The notes below the pieces were generated by a model. That model was not told the origin of the DNA. It did not search any database and saw nothing but the letters and a program-made list of their open reading frames with translations. 45,341 bases of DNA from Promethearchaeota archaeon. GTDB lineage: Archaea > Asgardarchaeota > Lokiarchaeia > Sigyniarchaeales > SOKP01. Within the stretch, counting starts at the first letter, position 1, and each line of letters opens with the position of its first letter. Shown here in pieces: positions 26,345 to 34,464 of this stretch. The stretch is taken from NCBI GenBank assembly GCA_018238625.1, contig JABCSY010000022.1:1-45341 (forward strand), in the 5' to 3' direction. Made by a program: the position numbers and the translations under genes.

Positions 26345-27421
26345 TTAAAGTAATAATATCGTTATTATTGAAAATATAATAGTTGAAGTAGTAAGAATAA
26401 ATAAAAAAACTGTTAATCGAATCAACTTATAAGCGGTATTAATATCGTAAGGTTCAAGAGCTTTAATAGGAATTCCTAATTTATAATATCCAATTTTTTC
26501 TAGTTGAATATTTAATAATCCCGCCATTGTACTCATTGTCCAACCCGCGTTGACGCTCTCTGTGTTATTTTTTTCTAATTTTAAGATTTTCCAAGCGTTT
26601 TTTACATTTTTTTTCATTAATAAACCTGCTAATAACATAAATAATACTGTAAGACGAGTAGGAAAGTAGTTTGAAAAATCGTCTATCCTTGCTGAAAACC
26701 AACCAATATTAATATTTTCCGAATCTTTATACCCAACAATACTATCAGCAGTATTGGTTATACGGAATATATAAGCAAAAGGAATTCCTAAGAATAACCA
26801 CATAAAATGAATATGAAAATAGGTAAAAATTATTATACCTAATAAATTTCCCATCAAATAAAACCAAAATACGCTGGTTACTGCGTCAGTAGAGCTTTCA
26901 GCAATACATTCTATAGTTGCAGAGAGAATGTGTTTTTTTTCAAGTTCCTTCGTTTCACGTCTAACTATCAATGAAAGTTCAGTTCTAGCTTTTTCTAAGT
27001 TATTTTGTTTTAACGCCTTACCAATAGGTAATGTTACATCCCCCAAATTTTTTACTGCAAATGACCATTTTAATATAAATCCCATTAAAGCAGAAAATGT
27101 TAAGATATTTATCAAGTTAGGGATAACCCAATCGGACATAATCCAAACATTCCAAAACCTCCAAAAAATAACTTGAAAAAGATAAATAGGTATACAAAAG
27201 ATTAATATAGCTAGAATTAACAACACAATTCCTAAAACTTTATCTAGCTTTTTTTTACCAGTTCTTAATTTAGATTTCAACCAACTGATTGTATTTCCGA
27301 TATGCATTACTGGATGATTTTTAAAATGTGGGTCACCAATAATCAAATCAATTATTAGGGAAAATAGAATTATCAGGCAATTAATTAAAATGAAATAATC
27401 TGAATACAGAGTAAAATCCAT
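26345..27421 (-). CDS. cbiB: Adenosylcobinamide-phosphate synthase
   Basis: The 358-residue integral membrane enzyme attaches aminopropanol phosphate to adenosylcobyric acid. The family start IIDLIIGDPHFKNHPVMHIG (residues about 22-41) is clear. So are LSLIVRRETKELEKKHIL (about 148-165), TDAVTSVFWFYLMG and DDFSNYFPTRLTVLFML. Several hydrophobic helices lie at the N-terminus and between motifs, and a last one sits at the C-terminus. It lies 15 bases after cbiP and 37 before cobY. Together with the upstream decarboxylase that makes the aminopropanol phosphate, this gives a compact nucleotide-loop unit. Confidence 0.93.
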   Translation of the reverse strand: MDFTLYSDYFILINCLIILFSLIIDLIIGDPHFKNHPVMHIGNTISWLKSKLRTGKKKLDKVLGIVLLILAILIFCIPIYLFQVIFWRFWNVWIMSDWVIPNLINILTFSALMGFILKWSFAVKNLGDVTLPIGKALKQNNLEKARTELSLIVRRETKELEKKHILSATIECIAESSTDAVTSVFWFYLMGNLLGIIIFTYFHIHFMWLFLGIPFAYIFRITNTADSIVGYKDSENINIGWFSARIDDFSNYFPTRLTVLFMLLAGLLMKKNVKNAWKILKLEKNNTESVNAGWTMSTMAGLLNIQLEKIGYYKLGIPIKALEPYDINTAYKLIRLTVFLFILTTSTIIFSIITILLL

Positions 27422-27436
27422 TTAATTCACTCAAAT

Positions 27437-28945
27437 TTAAATACTTAGTAATTTCATAATTTTTTTAATATCAAGATTTTCTTGAACAACTTTAGCTATC
27501 TTTTGAATATTCTTCTCTATTGTTTCTTGATATCTAATTTTTTTATATGTTCTCTTTTTTTTATTTTTTCTAAATAATAGATAATCAATAAATTGTTCCC
27601 TAAATTTATCATTATCCCAAAATCCATGAATTAAACTACCAAATACTGTCTTTTGTTTATTAATTGCTCCGATAAAAGTGAATTGAGATTGATTCGAATT
27701 ATCTTTAATTTTCAATAAAGGTATTGCGTCTGGTTCAAGGTTTATTCTTCCCATGTGAATTTCATAGCCATCGATCTGCTGTCCGTTGAACGGAGGAAAT
27801 CCTACAATTTCAGCTTTTATTTGTCTTGTTATTTTATCGTAAGATTTGAATTCCGTTCTGATTGGTAAAAAGCCTAAACCTTGATGTTCACCGATTGAAT
27901 TACCTTCAATATTCATATCAATAATAATATTTCCTAAAATTTGGTATCCACCACAGATACCCATTATTAAATATCCTAATTTCTTTAATTCGTGTAGTTT
28001 AGATGTAAAACCTTTTTGTTCCATCCACTTTAAATCGCTTATTGTATTTTTAGTGCCTGGAATGACAATAAGGTCTGCTTGATCTAAATCATCAGGAGAT
28101 TTCACGTATGATATATGTACCTCTGGTTCCCAACTCAACGCTTCAAAATCTGTGAAGTTTGATATTCGTGGTAGCCGAATAATTTTAACTTCTAAATTTC
28201 CAATACTTTCAGATTCTTCCAAAGAAAGTGAATCTTCTGCAGGTAATTTTAAATTCTGAATATATGGTATTATACCAATACATTTCTTTCCTACTAAATC
28301 TTCAAATTGATCAAAACCCCGTTTTAAAATTTTCACATCTCCACGAAATTTATTGATAACGAAAAATTTAATCAAATCTTGTTCTTCAGTTTTTAATAAT
28401 TTAATCGTACCATAAATAGATGCAAAAACCCCCCCACGATCAATATCAGCAACCAATATGACTGGTGCATTAATTAATTTTGCAACGAACATATTCGCAA
28501 TTTCAACATCGGCTAAATTGATCTCTGCCGGACTTCCAGCACCCTCAATAATAATAATATCATTATTCTCTTGTAATGATAGTAATGATTTTTTAATAGA
28601 TGGAATTAATTGTGGAATAAAATCGGAATAATAATTCTTTACATGATAATCAGCAAACGGTTTTCCCATAAGAATTATTTGCGATGATAGATCTCCTTTA
28701 GGTTTTAACAAGATAGGGTTGTGTTCAGAGATTGGTTTCGCTCTCGCAGCTATTGCTTGAACTACTTGAGATCGAGCTATCTCTGCGCCGTCTTCAGTAA
28801 CAAAAGAATTGAGTGACATATTTTGAGACTTAAAAGGAGCTACTTTATAGCCCATATCGCTAAAGATTCGACATAATGCCGCAACCAACATAGATTTTCC
28901 CGCGTATGAAGTCGTTCCTTGAACCATTAATGCTTTACATGTCAT
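27437..28945 (-). CDS. cbiP: Cobyric acid synthase
   Basis: The roughly 502-residue glutamine amidotransferase amidates four side chains of adenosylcobyrinic a,c-diamide. The N-terminal dethiobiotin-synthetase-like domain has VQGTTSYAGKSMLVA, the P-loop equivalent, then FKSQNMSLNS and GAGSPAEINL. The C-terminal class I glutaminase has IMGICGGYQILG (nucleophile Cys) and a His in LIHGFWDN. I chose ATG 28945 (MTCKALMVQG) because it fits the family N-terminus; ATG 28957 adds four residues. Either start overlaps the end of cobD. The enzyme belongs to late de novo synthesis and also handles partly amidated imports. Confidence 0.93.
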   Translation of the reverse strand: MTCKALMVQGTTSYAGKSMLVAALCRIFSDMGYKVAPFKSQNMSLNSFVTEDGAEIARSQVVQAIAARAKPISEHNPILLKPKGDLSSQIILMGKPFADYHVKNYYSDFIPQLIPSIKKSLLSLQENNDIIIIEGAGSPAEINLADVEIANMFVAKLINAPVILVADIDRGGVFASIYGTIKLLKTEEQDLIKFFVINKFRGDVKILKRGFDQFEDLVGKKCIGIIPYIQNLKLPAEDSLSLEESESIGNLEVKIIRLPRISNFTDFEALSWEPEVHISYVKSPDDLDQADLIVIPGTKNTISDLKWMEQKGFTSKLHELKKLGYLIMGICGGYQILGNIIIDMNIEGNSIGEHQGLGFLPIRTEFKSYDKITRQIKAEIVGFPPFNGQQIDGYEIHMGRINLEPDAIPLLKIKDNSNQSQFTFIGAINKQKTVFGSLIHGFWDNDKFREQFIDYLLFRKNKKKRTYKKIRYQETIEKNIQKIAKVVQENLDIKKIMKLLSI

Positions 28946-30425
28946 CTTTAGTTCCATTCTGTTTTAAAATATCCGTTCTTAACTTCATAAGTTTTTCTTT
29001 ACTAATCGATTTAAAATCTTGTCCTAGTTCTATTAATCCATTAAGAATTTTTTCCGCATTTTCTCTTTTATGAGGAAAAATACAAGAAGAACAAGCCCAG
29101 ATAAAACCCCCCGTCTTGGAATAAACTTTTTCAAAACCACCAGTATCAGTCTGATAACAGGGATAAAATGGGCAATAACAAAAAGTACAATCTTCCAACC
29201 CCGTATGGCAGGGGTAATAATCACATTTTTTAACTAAACCTGTTAATTTTTTTTCCCTCATTGCTATATTTATTAAAATCAGGCCTTTCTCGTGCATTTG
29301 GGGTCGAAATATTTTCTTTAAAGAAGAAATTAATTTTAAATTTAATTCTCTGGATTTAATACAAATTCTAATATAATATCCATTTAATCCCTCGTAATTC
29401 GAACAATCTCTGATTAAAATCTTTTCTTCAAGTAAACATTCCTTTATATTAGACGCCTTAACTCCTGTTTTTCTCGTATTAATTAATATATAATTTGTGT
29501 TAGTAGGATAGACTTTTAACCCTTTAATCTTTTTTAATTCACTTACAACGAATTTTGATTCTTCAGAAAAGAAATTTATAGACTTATCAATAAACTCTTT
29601 AGATTTTATTATTTCTTGGGCAACCCTTTGAGCAACACAATTAACAGGCCATAATACTTGACCATTTGTGATATAATTGATAATGTTAGCATTGCTAACT
29701 CCAAACCCTATTCGAAGTCCAGGTATACCAAAAAATTTTGTAAAACTTCGACATACAAATAGATTATCAAATAAATCAATTTTATTTACGAAAGAATTCG
29801 ATTCACCTGTAAATTCGATAAAAGCTTCATCTAAAAATACAAGAATATCATTTTCTGAAGCAATCTTTATAATTTCCTCCAATTTTTCTAAAGGATCAAG
29901 TAAACCGTTAGGATTATTTGGATTACATATAAAAATGATTTTAGTTTTTGAAGTAATTTGACTAATAATAGGGTCACATTCAAACTGAAAATTATTTTTA
30001 GATTTTCTGTAAACATTGATAATTTTTCCTTCATTTTTTTGAATAGCCCAAGCATATTCAGTAAAGGTTGGTTGGTATACTATTACCTCATCACTAGAAT
30101 CGATAAACATACTACAAAAAATCGAAATTAATTCTTCAGAACCTGCCCCTATAATTAGATTTTCTGAAGTTATTTTATACTCGAAATATTTCACTAATTC
30201 TTCCTTCAATAAAGTTGATTTTGAATCGGGATATCTGGAGACTTGATTTATGGAATCCAAATATGCGCGTTTAAAAAGGTCTAGAGACGCTAATGGATTG
30301 ATATTAGTACTAAAATCTAACAACGAATTAAGATCCTGTAAATTATTGATTTTATAAATTTCGCCACCATGGCCATTGTGTGCCAACTTTCTCTTTTTTT
30401 CGTTAATTATTTTGTTAAGATCCAT
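28935..30425 (-). CDS. cobD: Threonine-phosphate decarboxylase with Cys-rich C-terminal domain (MmCobD-like)
   Basis: The roughly 496-residue protein begins at ATG 30425 with GGAGG upstream, 7 bases after the btuD stop. Residues up to about 370 are a PLP aminotransferase fold (HNGHGGEIY, FICNPNNPNG, FLDEAFIEF, and RSFTKFFGIPGLRIGF with the PLP Lys). It decarboxylates threonine phosphate to aminopropanol phosphate. The tail from about 385 has CDYYPCH, CTFCYCPFYPCY and ACSSCIFPHK. This is the Cys-rich domain seen in Methanosarcina mazei CobD, reported to bind metal and to have L-threonine kinase activity. The same bifunctionality here is inference, supported by the absence of PduX or BluE kinase in the cluster. 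Confidence 0.9.
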   Translation of the reverse strand: MDLNKIINEKKRKLAHNGHGGEIYKINNLQDLNSLLDFSTNINPLASLDLFKRAYLDSINQVSRYPDSKSTLLKEELVKYFEYKITSENLIIGAGSEELISIFCSMFIDSSDEVIVYQPTFTEYAWAIQKNEGKIINVYRKSKNNFQFECDPIISQITSKTKIIFICNPNNPNGLLDPLEKLEEIIKIASENDILVFLDEAFIEFTGESNSFVNKIDLFDNLFVCRSFTKFFGIPGLRIGFGVSNANIINYITNGQVLWPVNCVAQRVAQEIIKSKEFIDKSINFFSEESKFVVSELKKIKGLKVYPTNTNYILINTRKTGVKASNIKECLLEEKILIRDCSNYEGLNGYYIRICIKSRELNLKLISSLKKIFRPQMHEKGLILINIAMREKKLTGLVKKCDYYPCHTGLEDCTFCYCPFYPCYQTDTGGFEKVYSKTGGFIWACSSCIFPHKRENAEKILNGLIELGQDFKSISKEKLMKLRTDILKQNGTKDDM

Positions 30426-30432
30426 AAAATTT

Positions 30433-31689
30433 TCATTCCTCCATTGATTCAATAAATTTGAACAGATCATGCAAATTATTTGTAGTCTTTACATTACTTT
30501 TACTTTTTAGGTTGTTGTAAATAGTAGTTGCAATACCTTCAGTAAAATCACGATCTTCAATAGGATTTCTTTCAAAAAGCACTATTTTTTTATTACTTTC
30601 ATTTAAGATTTCTAAATTTTTTAAATTCGTAATTCCAAATGGAATATTTGCTAAAATAATAAGATCAACATTTTTTAATATAGTTTTTAGTTCTTCACTT
30701 GAATCATTTGTTATAGGGGAGAAGGGGGCTTCTGAAATAATTCTGTAATTTAATTCATTAGCAAGAATGTAATCATCGTCTAAAACATTGACGATACCTA
30801 CCGATACATCGTAATCATTCAGTTTTGGTAATATTTTCGAAGCTGCTCCTCCACCTGCTATTACATGAATCTTTTTTATTTTAAAATTGTTATCATATCG
30901 CATAGAAGTTGGAAATTCTATTTTATGAGGAATAATATATATTGAATTAGAAAATGGATTTTTTCTAACAACTACATCTATGTTATAAATTAATTTTAAA
31001 TTTTTTCTAGTTATAATTTCTTCGCGATTCCCAAAGGCGATAACTCTTCCTTCTTTTAGTAGAACAATTTTATCACAAAATTGAGTTGCCAAATTTACAT
31101 CGTGAATTATTATTATCACAATAATCCCATCATTGATGTATTTTCTCAGTCTTTCCATAAATTCGATTTGATAATTAAGATCGAGATGAGTTGTTGGCTC
31201 ATCCAATAGAAGTATTTTACTTTGCTGAGCTATTGCCCTTGCAATAATTACTTTTTGTTGTTCTCCTCCACTTAGAGTATTATATCCCCGATTCTCTAAT
31301 TCTGATAAGTTAAATTGTTCTAAAATTTCATTAACAATTTTTTTCTCTTCGGAGGTTTCTTTTGAAAATCGTCCAATATGCGTGAATCGTCCCATTTTCA
31401 CAATTTCTCTAACAGAATAATCAAAATCAATTGAAGTTGACTGTTCGACGACTGCGATTTTTTTGGCAACATCAGATATATTCATTTTTTTTATATTAAA
31501 TTCATCTACTACAACCTGACCATATTTTGACTTCAAAATACCACATAATACTTTTAATAAAGTTGTTTTACCGCTTCCATTTGGTCCAAGTATCCCATAC
31601 AAGTGTCCTTTTCCAAATTGGAGGGAAATGTCATCAAGAACTAATTTTGTCCAATATTTAAAACTAATATTTTCACATTCAATAGGCAA
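30433..31689 (-). CDS. btuD: Corrinoid ABC transporter ATPase with C-terminal extension
   Basis: The 418-residue ATPase has Walker A GPNGSGKTT, Q-loop VEQST, signature LSGGEQQ, Walker B ILLLDEP and the switch His in IIHDVN, all within residues 1-260. Residues about 275-418 form a second domain (HVIAGGGAASKILPKL ... SEAPFSPIT ... LIILANIPFGITNLKN) that looks Rossmann-like. I recall similar tails on archaeal BtuD proteins; their function is unknown. The only workable start is TTG 31689, since upstream in frame there is a stop. It lies 45 bases after btuC and 7 before cobD. The transporter would import corrinoids across the membrane. Confidence 0.88.
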   Translation of the reverse strand: MPIECENISFKYWTKLVLDDISLQFGKGHLYGILGPNGSGKTTLLKVLCGILKSKYGQVVVDEFNIKKMNISDVAKKIAVVEQSTSIDFDYSVREIVKMGRFTHIGRFSKETSEEKKIVNEILEQFNLSELENRGYNTLSGGEQQKVIIARAIAQQSKILLLDEPTTHLDLNYQIEFMERLRKYINDGIIVIIIIHDVNLATQFCDKIVLLKEGRVIAFGNREEIITRKNLKLIYNIDVVVRKNPFSNSIYIIPHKIEFPTSMRYDNNFKIKKIHVIAGGGAASKILPKLNDYDVSVGIVNVLDDDYILANELNYRIISEAPFSPITNDSSEELKTILKNVDLIILANIPFGITNLKNLEILNESNKKIVLFERNPIEDRDFTEGIATTIYNNLKSKSNVKTTNNLHDLFKFIESMEE

Positions 31690-31734
31690 TAAACCACATC
31701 CAATTTGATTAATTTAGTAAATATAAATTATTAT

Positions 31735-32763
31735 TTACATTAGTTCTCCTGATTTCTTTTTTTGAACAATTAAATACACAAAAAATGGACCACCTAATAA
31801 AGCCGTAAAAATGCCAACTGGTATTTCAAGAGGAGAAATTAGATTGCGAGCTAAGACATCCGCCCATAATAATAATAGACCCCCTCCAACGGCAGAATAG
31901 GGAATTAATTTACGATTATCACTTCCCACTAATAAACGCATAAAATGTGGTATAATTAGTCCAACAAAACCAATAGAACCACAAAATGCAACCGCAGTTG
32001 ATGTTAATAATGTCATTATTATTAAAATTATTCGTTTTGATTGTTCGACATTAACACCAATAGATTGAGCGTTATCATCGCCAAAAACCATGATATTTAA
32101 ATCTCGACCATAAAAATATAATATAATAGTTCCAGGAACCATAACAATGAATACTATATATAGATCGACCCATGAAGTACCCCAAAAACTTCCCATAAGA
32201 TAAGATAGGATATAATGTACTTTTTCTTCAGAAAAATAGAGAATAAAACTAGTAAATGCTGAAAAAAAGAAAGAAAATGCGATACCTGCCAGTAATAACA
32301 CGGTCATTGACATGCGATACCTTGTTTGTGAAAGCTTATAGATAATAACAATAGCCAACATTGCGAATAAGAACGATACTAACGGGATGGTAAATAAACC
32401 AAGTAAAGATGCAAAACCCAAAACAACACATAAAGAAACGCCACACCCTGCAGCAGAAGCAATGCCAATAATATATGGGTCTACAATTGGATTTCTGAAC
32501 AGTCCCTGTGCTGCAACACCGGCAACAGCTAACATCGCTCCAACAACAACGGACATTAAGACTCTCGGTAATCTTAATTCTAATATTATAACTTGTTCTC
32601 CACTTGTCCAAATGTGATCAATGGAAAATCCTATTTGATCTAAAATTATAGCAAAAATCTTGAAAAATTCAATCTGTACACTACCAATTGATAAAGCAAC
32701 TATTATACTAAGAAATAAAAAAAAAAAAATTAAAATAAGAACCAGTTTTTTTATTTGGTTCAA
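31735..32763 (-). CDS. btuC: Corrinoid/iron-type ABC transporter permease
   Basis: The 342-residue FecCD/BtuC-type permease has about ten hydrophobic helices. Family marks are LRLPRVLMSVVVGAMLAVAG (residues about 48-67), GLFRNPIVDPYIIGIASAAG and AFCGSIGFVGLIIPHFMRLL near 262, and the end SPLEIPVGIFTALLGGPFF. It starts at TTG 32763, the only plausible start. The fold does not distinguish corrinoids from siderophores; the operon partners do. It lies 59 bases after btuF. Confidence 0.9.
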   Translation of the reverse strand: MNQIKKLVLILIFFFLFLSIIVALSIGSVQIEFFKIFAIILDQIGFSIDHIWTSGEQVIILELRLPRVLMSVVVGAMLAVAGVAAQGLFRNPIVDPYIIGIASAAGCGVSLCVVLGFASLLGLFTIPLVSFLFAMLAIVIIYKLSQTRYRMSMTVLLLAGIAFSFFFSAFTSFILYFSEEKVHYILSYLMGSFWGTSWVDLYIVFIVMVPGTIILYFYGRDLNIMVFGDDNAQSIGVNVEQSKRIILIIMTLLTSTAVAFCGSIGFVGLIIPHFMRLLVGSDNRKLIPYSAVGGGLLLLWADVLARNLISPLEIPVGIFTALLGGPFFVYLIVQKKKSGELM

Positions 32764-32822
32764 TTTTTTAATATTATTATTGCACCTCTTTTTATTTATC
32801 TAAAATTTATTAATTCTAATTT

Positions 32823-33752
32823 TTAAGTAAACAAAAAGGGATAGAGGTATCGTGTCATATTTTCTAATGCCATTATAATTCTTGGACCCGGTCGCAAATA
32901 TATATCGTCGAAACATAAATATACTCGTGCGTTAATACATGCATTTACAACGCTATAACCTGTTCTACTACAAACATCCTGAGAATAATGCGGTGTGCTA
33001 TGTTCTGTAATAAAAATTGCGTCTGGATCGCTTCCAATTATCCATTCGTGTTGAACCGTAGGCCATTCTAATTGCAGATCGCTAAATATATTAATAGCAC
33101 CTGCCTTAGCAATCATGTCATCTATAAATGAACTACCTCCAGCTACCATTGGTGTTTCCCATATTTCAAAATAACAATCAACTGTGATGTTTTCATGAAT
33201 TGTGCTAGTTTTATTCGTTATTTCTTCCATATCTGTTGTCAACGCGCTCATTATTTCTACACCTTTTGTTTCGGCATCAGTTAAATTTCCAATTACTCCA
33301 ATATTATTAATTATCTCATCAAGAGTTTCTGCAAGTATGATAACTATGGCAAATCCCATATTCTCTAAAAGACCAACAGACTCTGCGTTCCAAGCAGCAG
33401 CAATAATTAAATCAGGGTTTAGGCTTACAATTATTTCCATATTAGGCGTAGAAAATCCTCCTATGCTAGTTTTACTTGAAGCATTAGTCGGATAATTGCA
33501 ATAATTTGTAACTCCTACTAGCCTATCGTCAACTTCCAATTCGTATAATGTTTCAGTAATTGAAGGGGCCATTGATATTATGCGTTCAGGACGATCTGGA
33601 ACTCTAACTTGCCTATCTTTAGAATCTGTGAATAAATACCCCGTTAAAGGTTCTGGTTGAGTGTTTAAAACCATGAAAATACCCAAAGAAGTACCTCCAC
33701 CAATAAGTACAACAATTAAAATAGCAGTAATGATTTTTCCTTTTTTTTCCAA
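32823..33752 (-). CDS. btuF: Corrinoid-type ABC transporter substrate-binding protein
   Basis: The 309-residue extracytoplasmic binding protein has a Lys-rich N-terminus and one hydrophobic helix (residues about 7-28, IITAILIVVLIGGGTSLGIF) that can anchor it; no lipobox Cys is seen. The BtuF/FecB core follows: RIISMAPSITETLYEL, LVGVTNYCNYP, NPDLIIAAAWN and the long backbone helix region EIINNIGVIG. It starts at TTG 33752. It is the first gene of btuFCD-cobD-cbiP-cbiB-cobY, preceded by twin palindromes at 33784-33826. Corrinoid specificity is inferred from the operon; heme or siderophore is possible by fold alone. Confidence 0.85.
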   Translation of the reverse strand: MEKKGKIITAILIVVLIGGGTSLGIFMVLNTQPEPLTGYLFTDSKDRQVRVPDRPERIISMAPSITETLYELEVDDRLVGVTNYCNYPTNASSKTSIGGFSTPNMEIIVSLNPDLIIAAAWNAESVGLLENMGFAIVIILAETLDEIINNIGVIGNLTDAETKGVEIMSALTTDMEEITNKTSTIHENITVDCYFEIWETPMVAGGSSFIDDMIAKAGAINIFSDLQLEWPTVQHEWIIGSDPDAIFITEHSTPHYSQDVCSRTGYSVVNACINARVYLCFDDIYLRPGPRIIMALENMTRYLYPFLFT

Positions 33753-33783
33753 TTCTTTTCACTCTTTTTTTATTGAAAATAAT

Positions 33784-33826
33784 TAATAGGATAAGTTTCC
33801 TATTATAAATAGGATAAGTTTCCTAT
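33784..33826. promoter_or_regulatory. Twin palindromic operator upstream of btuF
   Basis: A 19-base sequence AATAGGATAAGTTTCCTAT occurs twice (33785-33803 and 33808-33826), 23 bases start to start. Each copy is a palindrome with arms ATAGGA/TCCTAT around TAAGTT. In the first the arms extend to eight bases (33784-33805). They lie 32-74 bases upstream of the btuF start, where a repressor could block the archaeal TATA/BRE region. The shape fits a dimeric regulator such as a DtxR/MntR-type metal sensor, but no regulator gene is adjacent. Confidence 0.65.
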
Positions 33827-33918
33827 ATTAAAAGTTTTATGAAAATCTTAATTAGAAATACTCAATTTTTGCATATCAATCTAAAAATATTTCATGATAT
33901 GATTTTGGTTTCTTCTAA

Positions 33919-34101
33919 GATTTTATCCCTCCAACCAGATTCTTAGCAACAGCTGGTGCTTCTGATAAAACAATAACTGGAAAACATCTACTCTCGAAAA
34001 AAAGAAAAAACTTTGTAACTATTACTTTTGAAGGAGGAAATACATTTCCAAAAGAAGTTAGATGGAAAACTTATGATTTTCTGAAAGAAAATCTATTCTA
34101 G
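33919..34101 (+). pseudogene. C-terminal remnant of an alpha/beta hydrolase (esterase)
   Basis: A 60-codon open frame directly after a stop and without a start codon reads FIPPTRFLATAGASDKTI ... TFEGGNTFPKEVRWKTYDFL ending KENLF. It resembles the end of dienelactone-hydrolase/esterase proteins, where PPTLxxxGxxD carries the acid and GGHTFP the catalytic His. Here the His position is Asn. The rest of the gene is missing. The remainder of the 33753-34109 gap holds the btuF promoter and operators and nothing else I recognise. Confidence 0.5.
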
Positions 34102-34109
34102 AATCTTTA

Positions 34110-34451
34110 CTACAATCCTGCCTTTTCTCTAATTTTCTTACAGTCAATTTTGTCATCTTTTACAGGATTATTGATAAAGAAATCGAGTTCGCCACTACCG
34201 CGATATTTGTGTCCAAGAACTAATGCACTTTCTCCGAATAGATGCCATAATTTTTTTAATTCTTCCTTTGTCTGTTTGGGTTTTCGATGATGTTCTATTG
34301 ATGAACGAACAATACAACGTGCATATTCAATAGCCAAATCAACTGTTGGAAAACCTTCGATTACCATGTCATGTTCAGGATCAAAATGAAAATTGTCAAT
34401 AATTAAAACGGAATAGGTTTTCCTTTCGGTCATTACAAAATCAATTTCCAA
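34110..34451 (-). CDS. Hypothetical protein downstream of cbiZ
   Basis: The 113-residue soluble protein (alternative Met at residue 7) is not recognised. It begins TYSVLIIDNFHFDPEHDM and continues GFPTVDLAIEYARCIVRSSIE, a strand-plus-helix pattern seen in several small hypothetical families. It ends with ALVLGHKYRGSGELDFFINNP. It starts only 13 bases after the cbiZ stop, so it is the last gene of the cobT-cobS-cobC-cbiZ transcript. That position alone gives no function. It converges on the hydrolase remnant, eight bases away. Confidence 0.6.
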   Translation of the reverse strand: MEIDFVMTERKTYSVLIIDNFHFDPEHDMVIEGFPTVDLAIEYARCIVRSSIEHHRKPKQTKEELKKLWHLFGESALVLGHKYRGSGELDFFINNPVKDDKIDCKKIREKAGL

Positions 34452-34464
34452 TTAATTTTTTTCA

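Noticed and set aside
33753..33918. Cobalamin riboswitch upstream of btuF
   Set aside because: No B12-box-like sequence or complex fold is visible; only the palindromes stand out.
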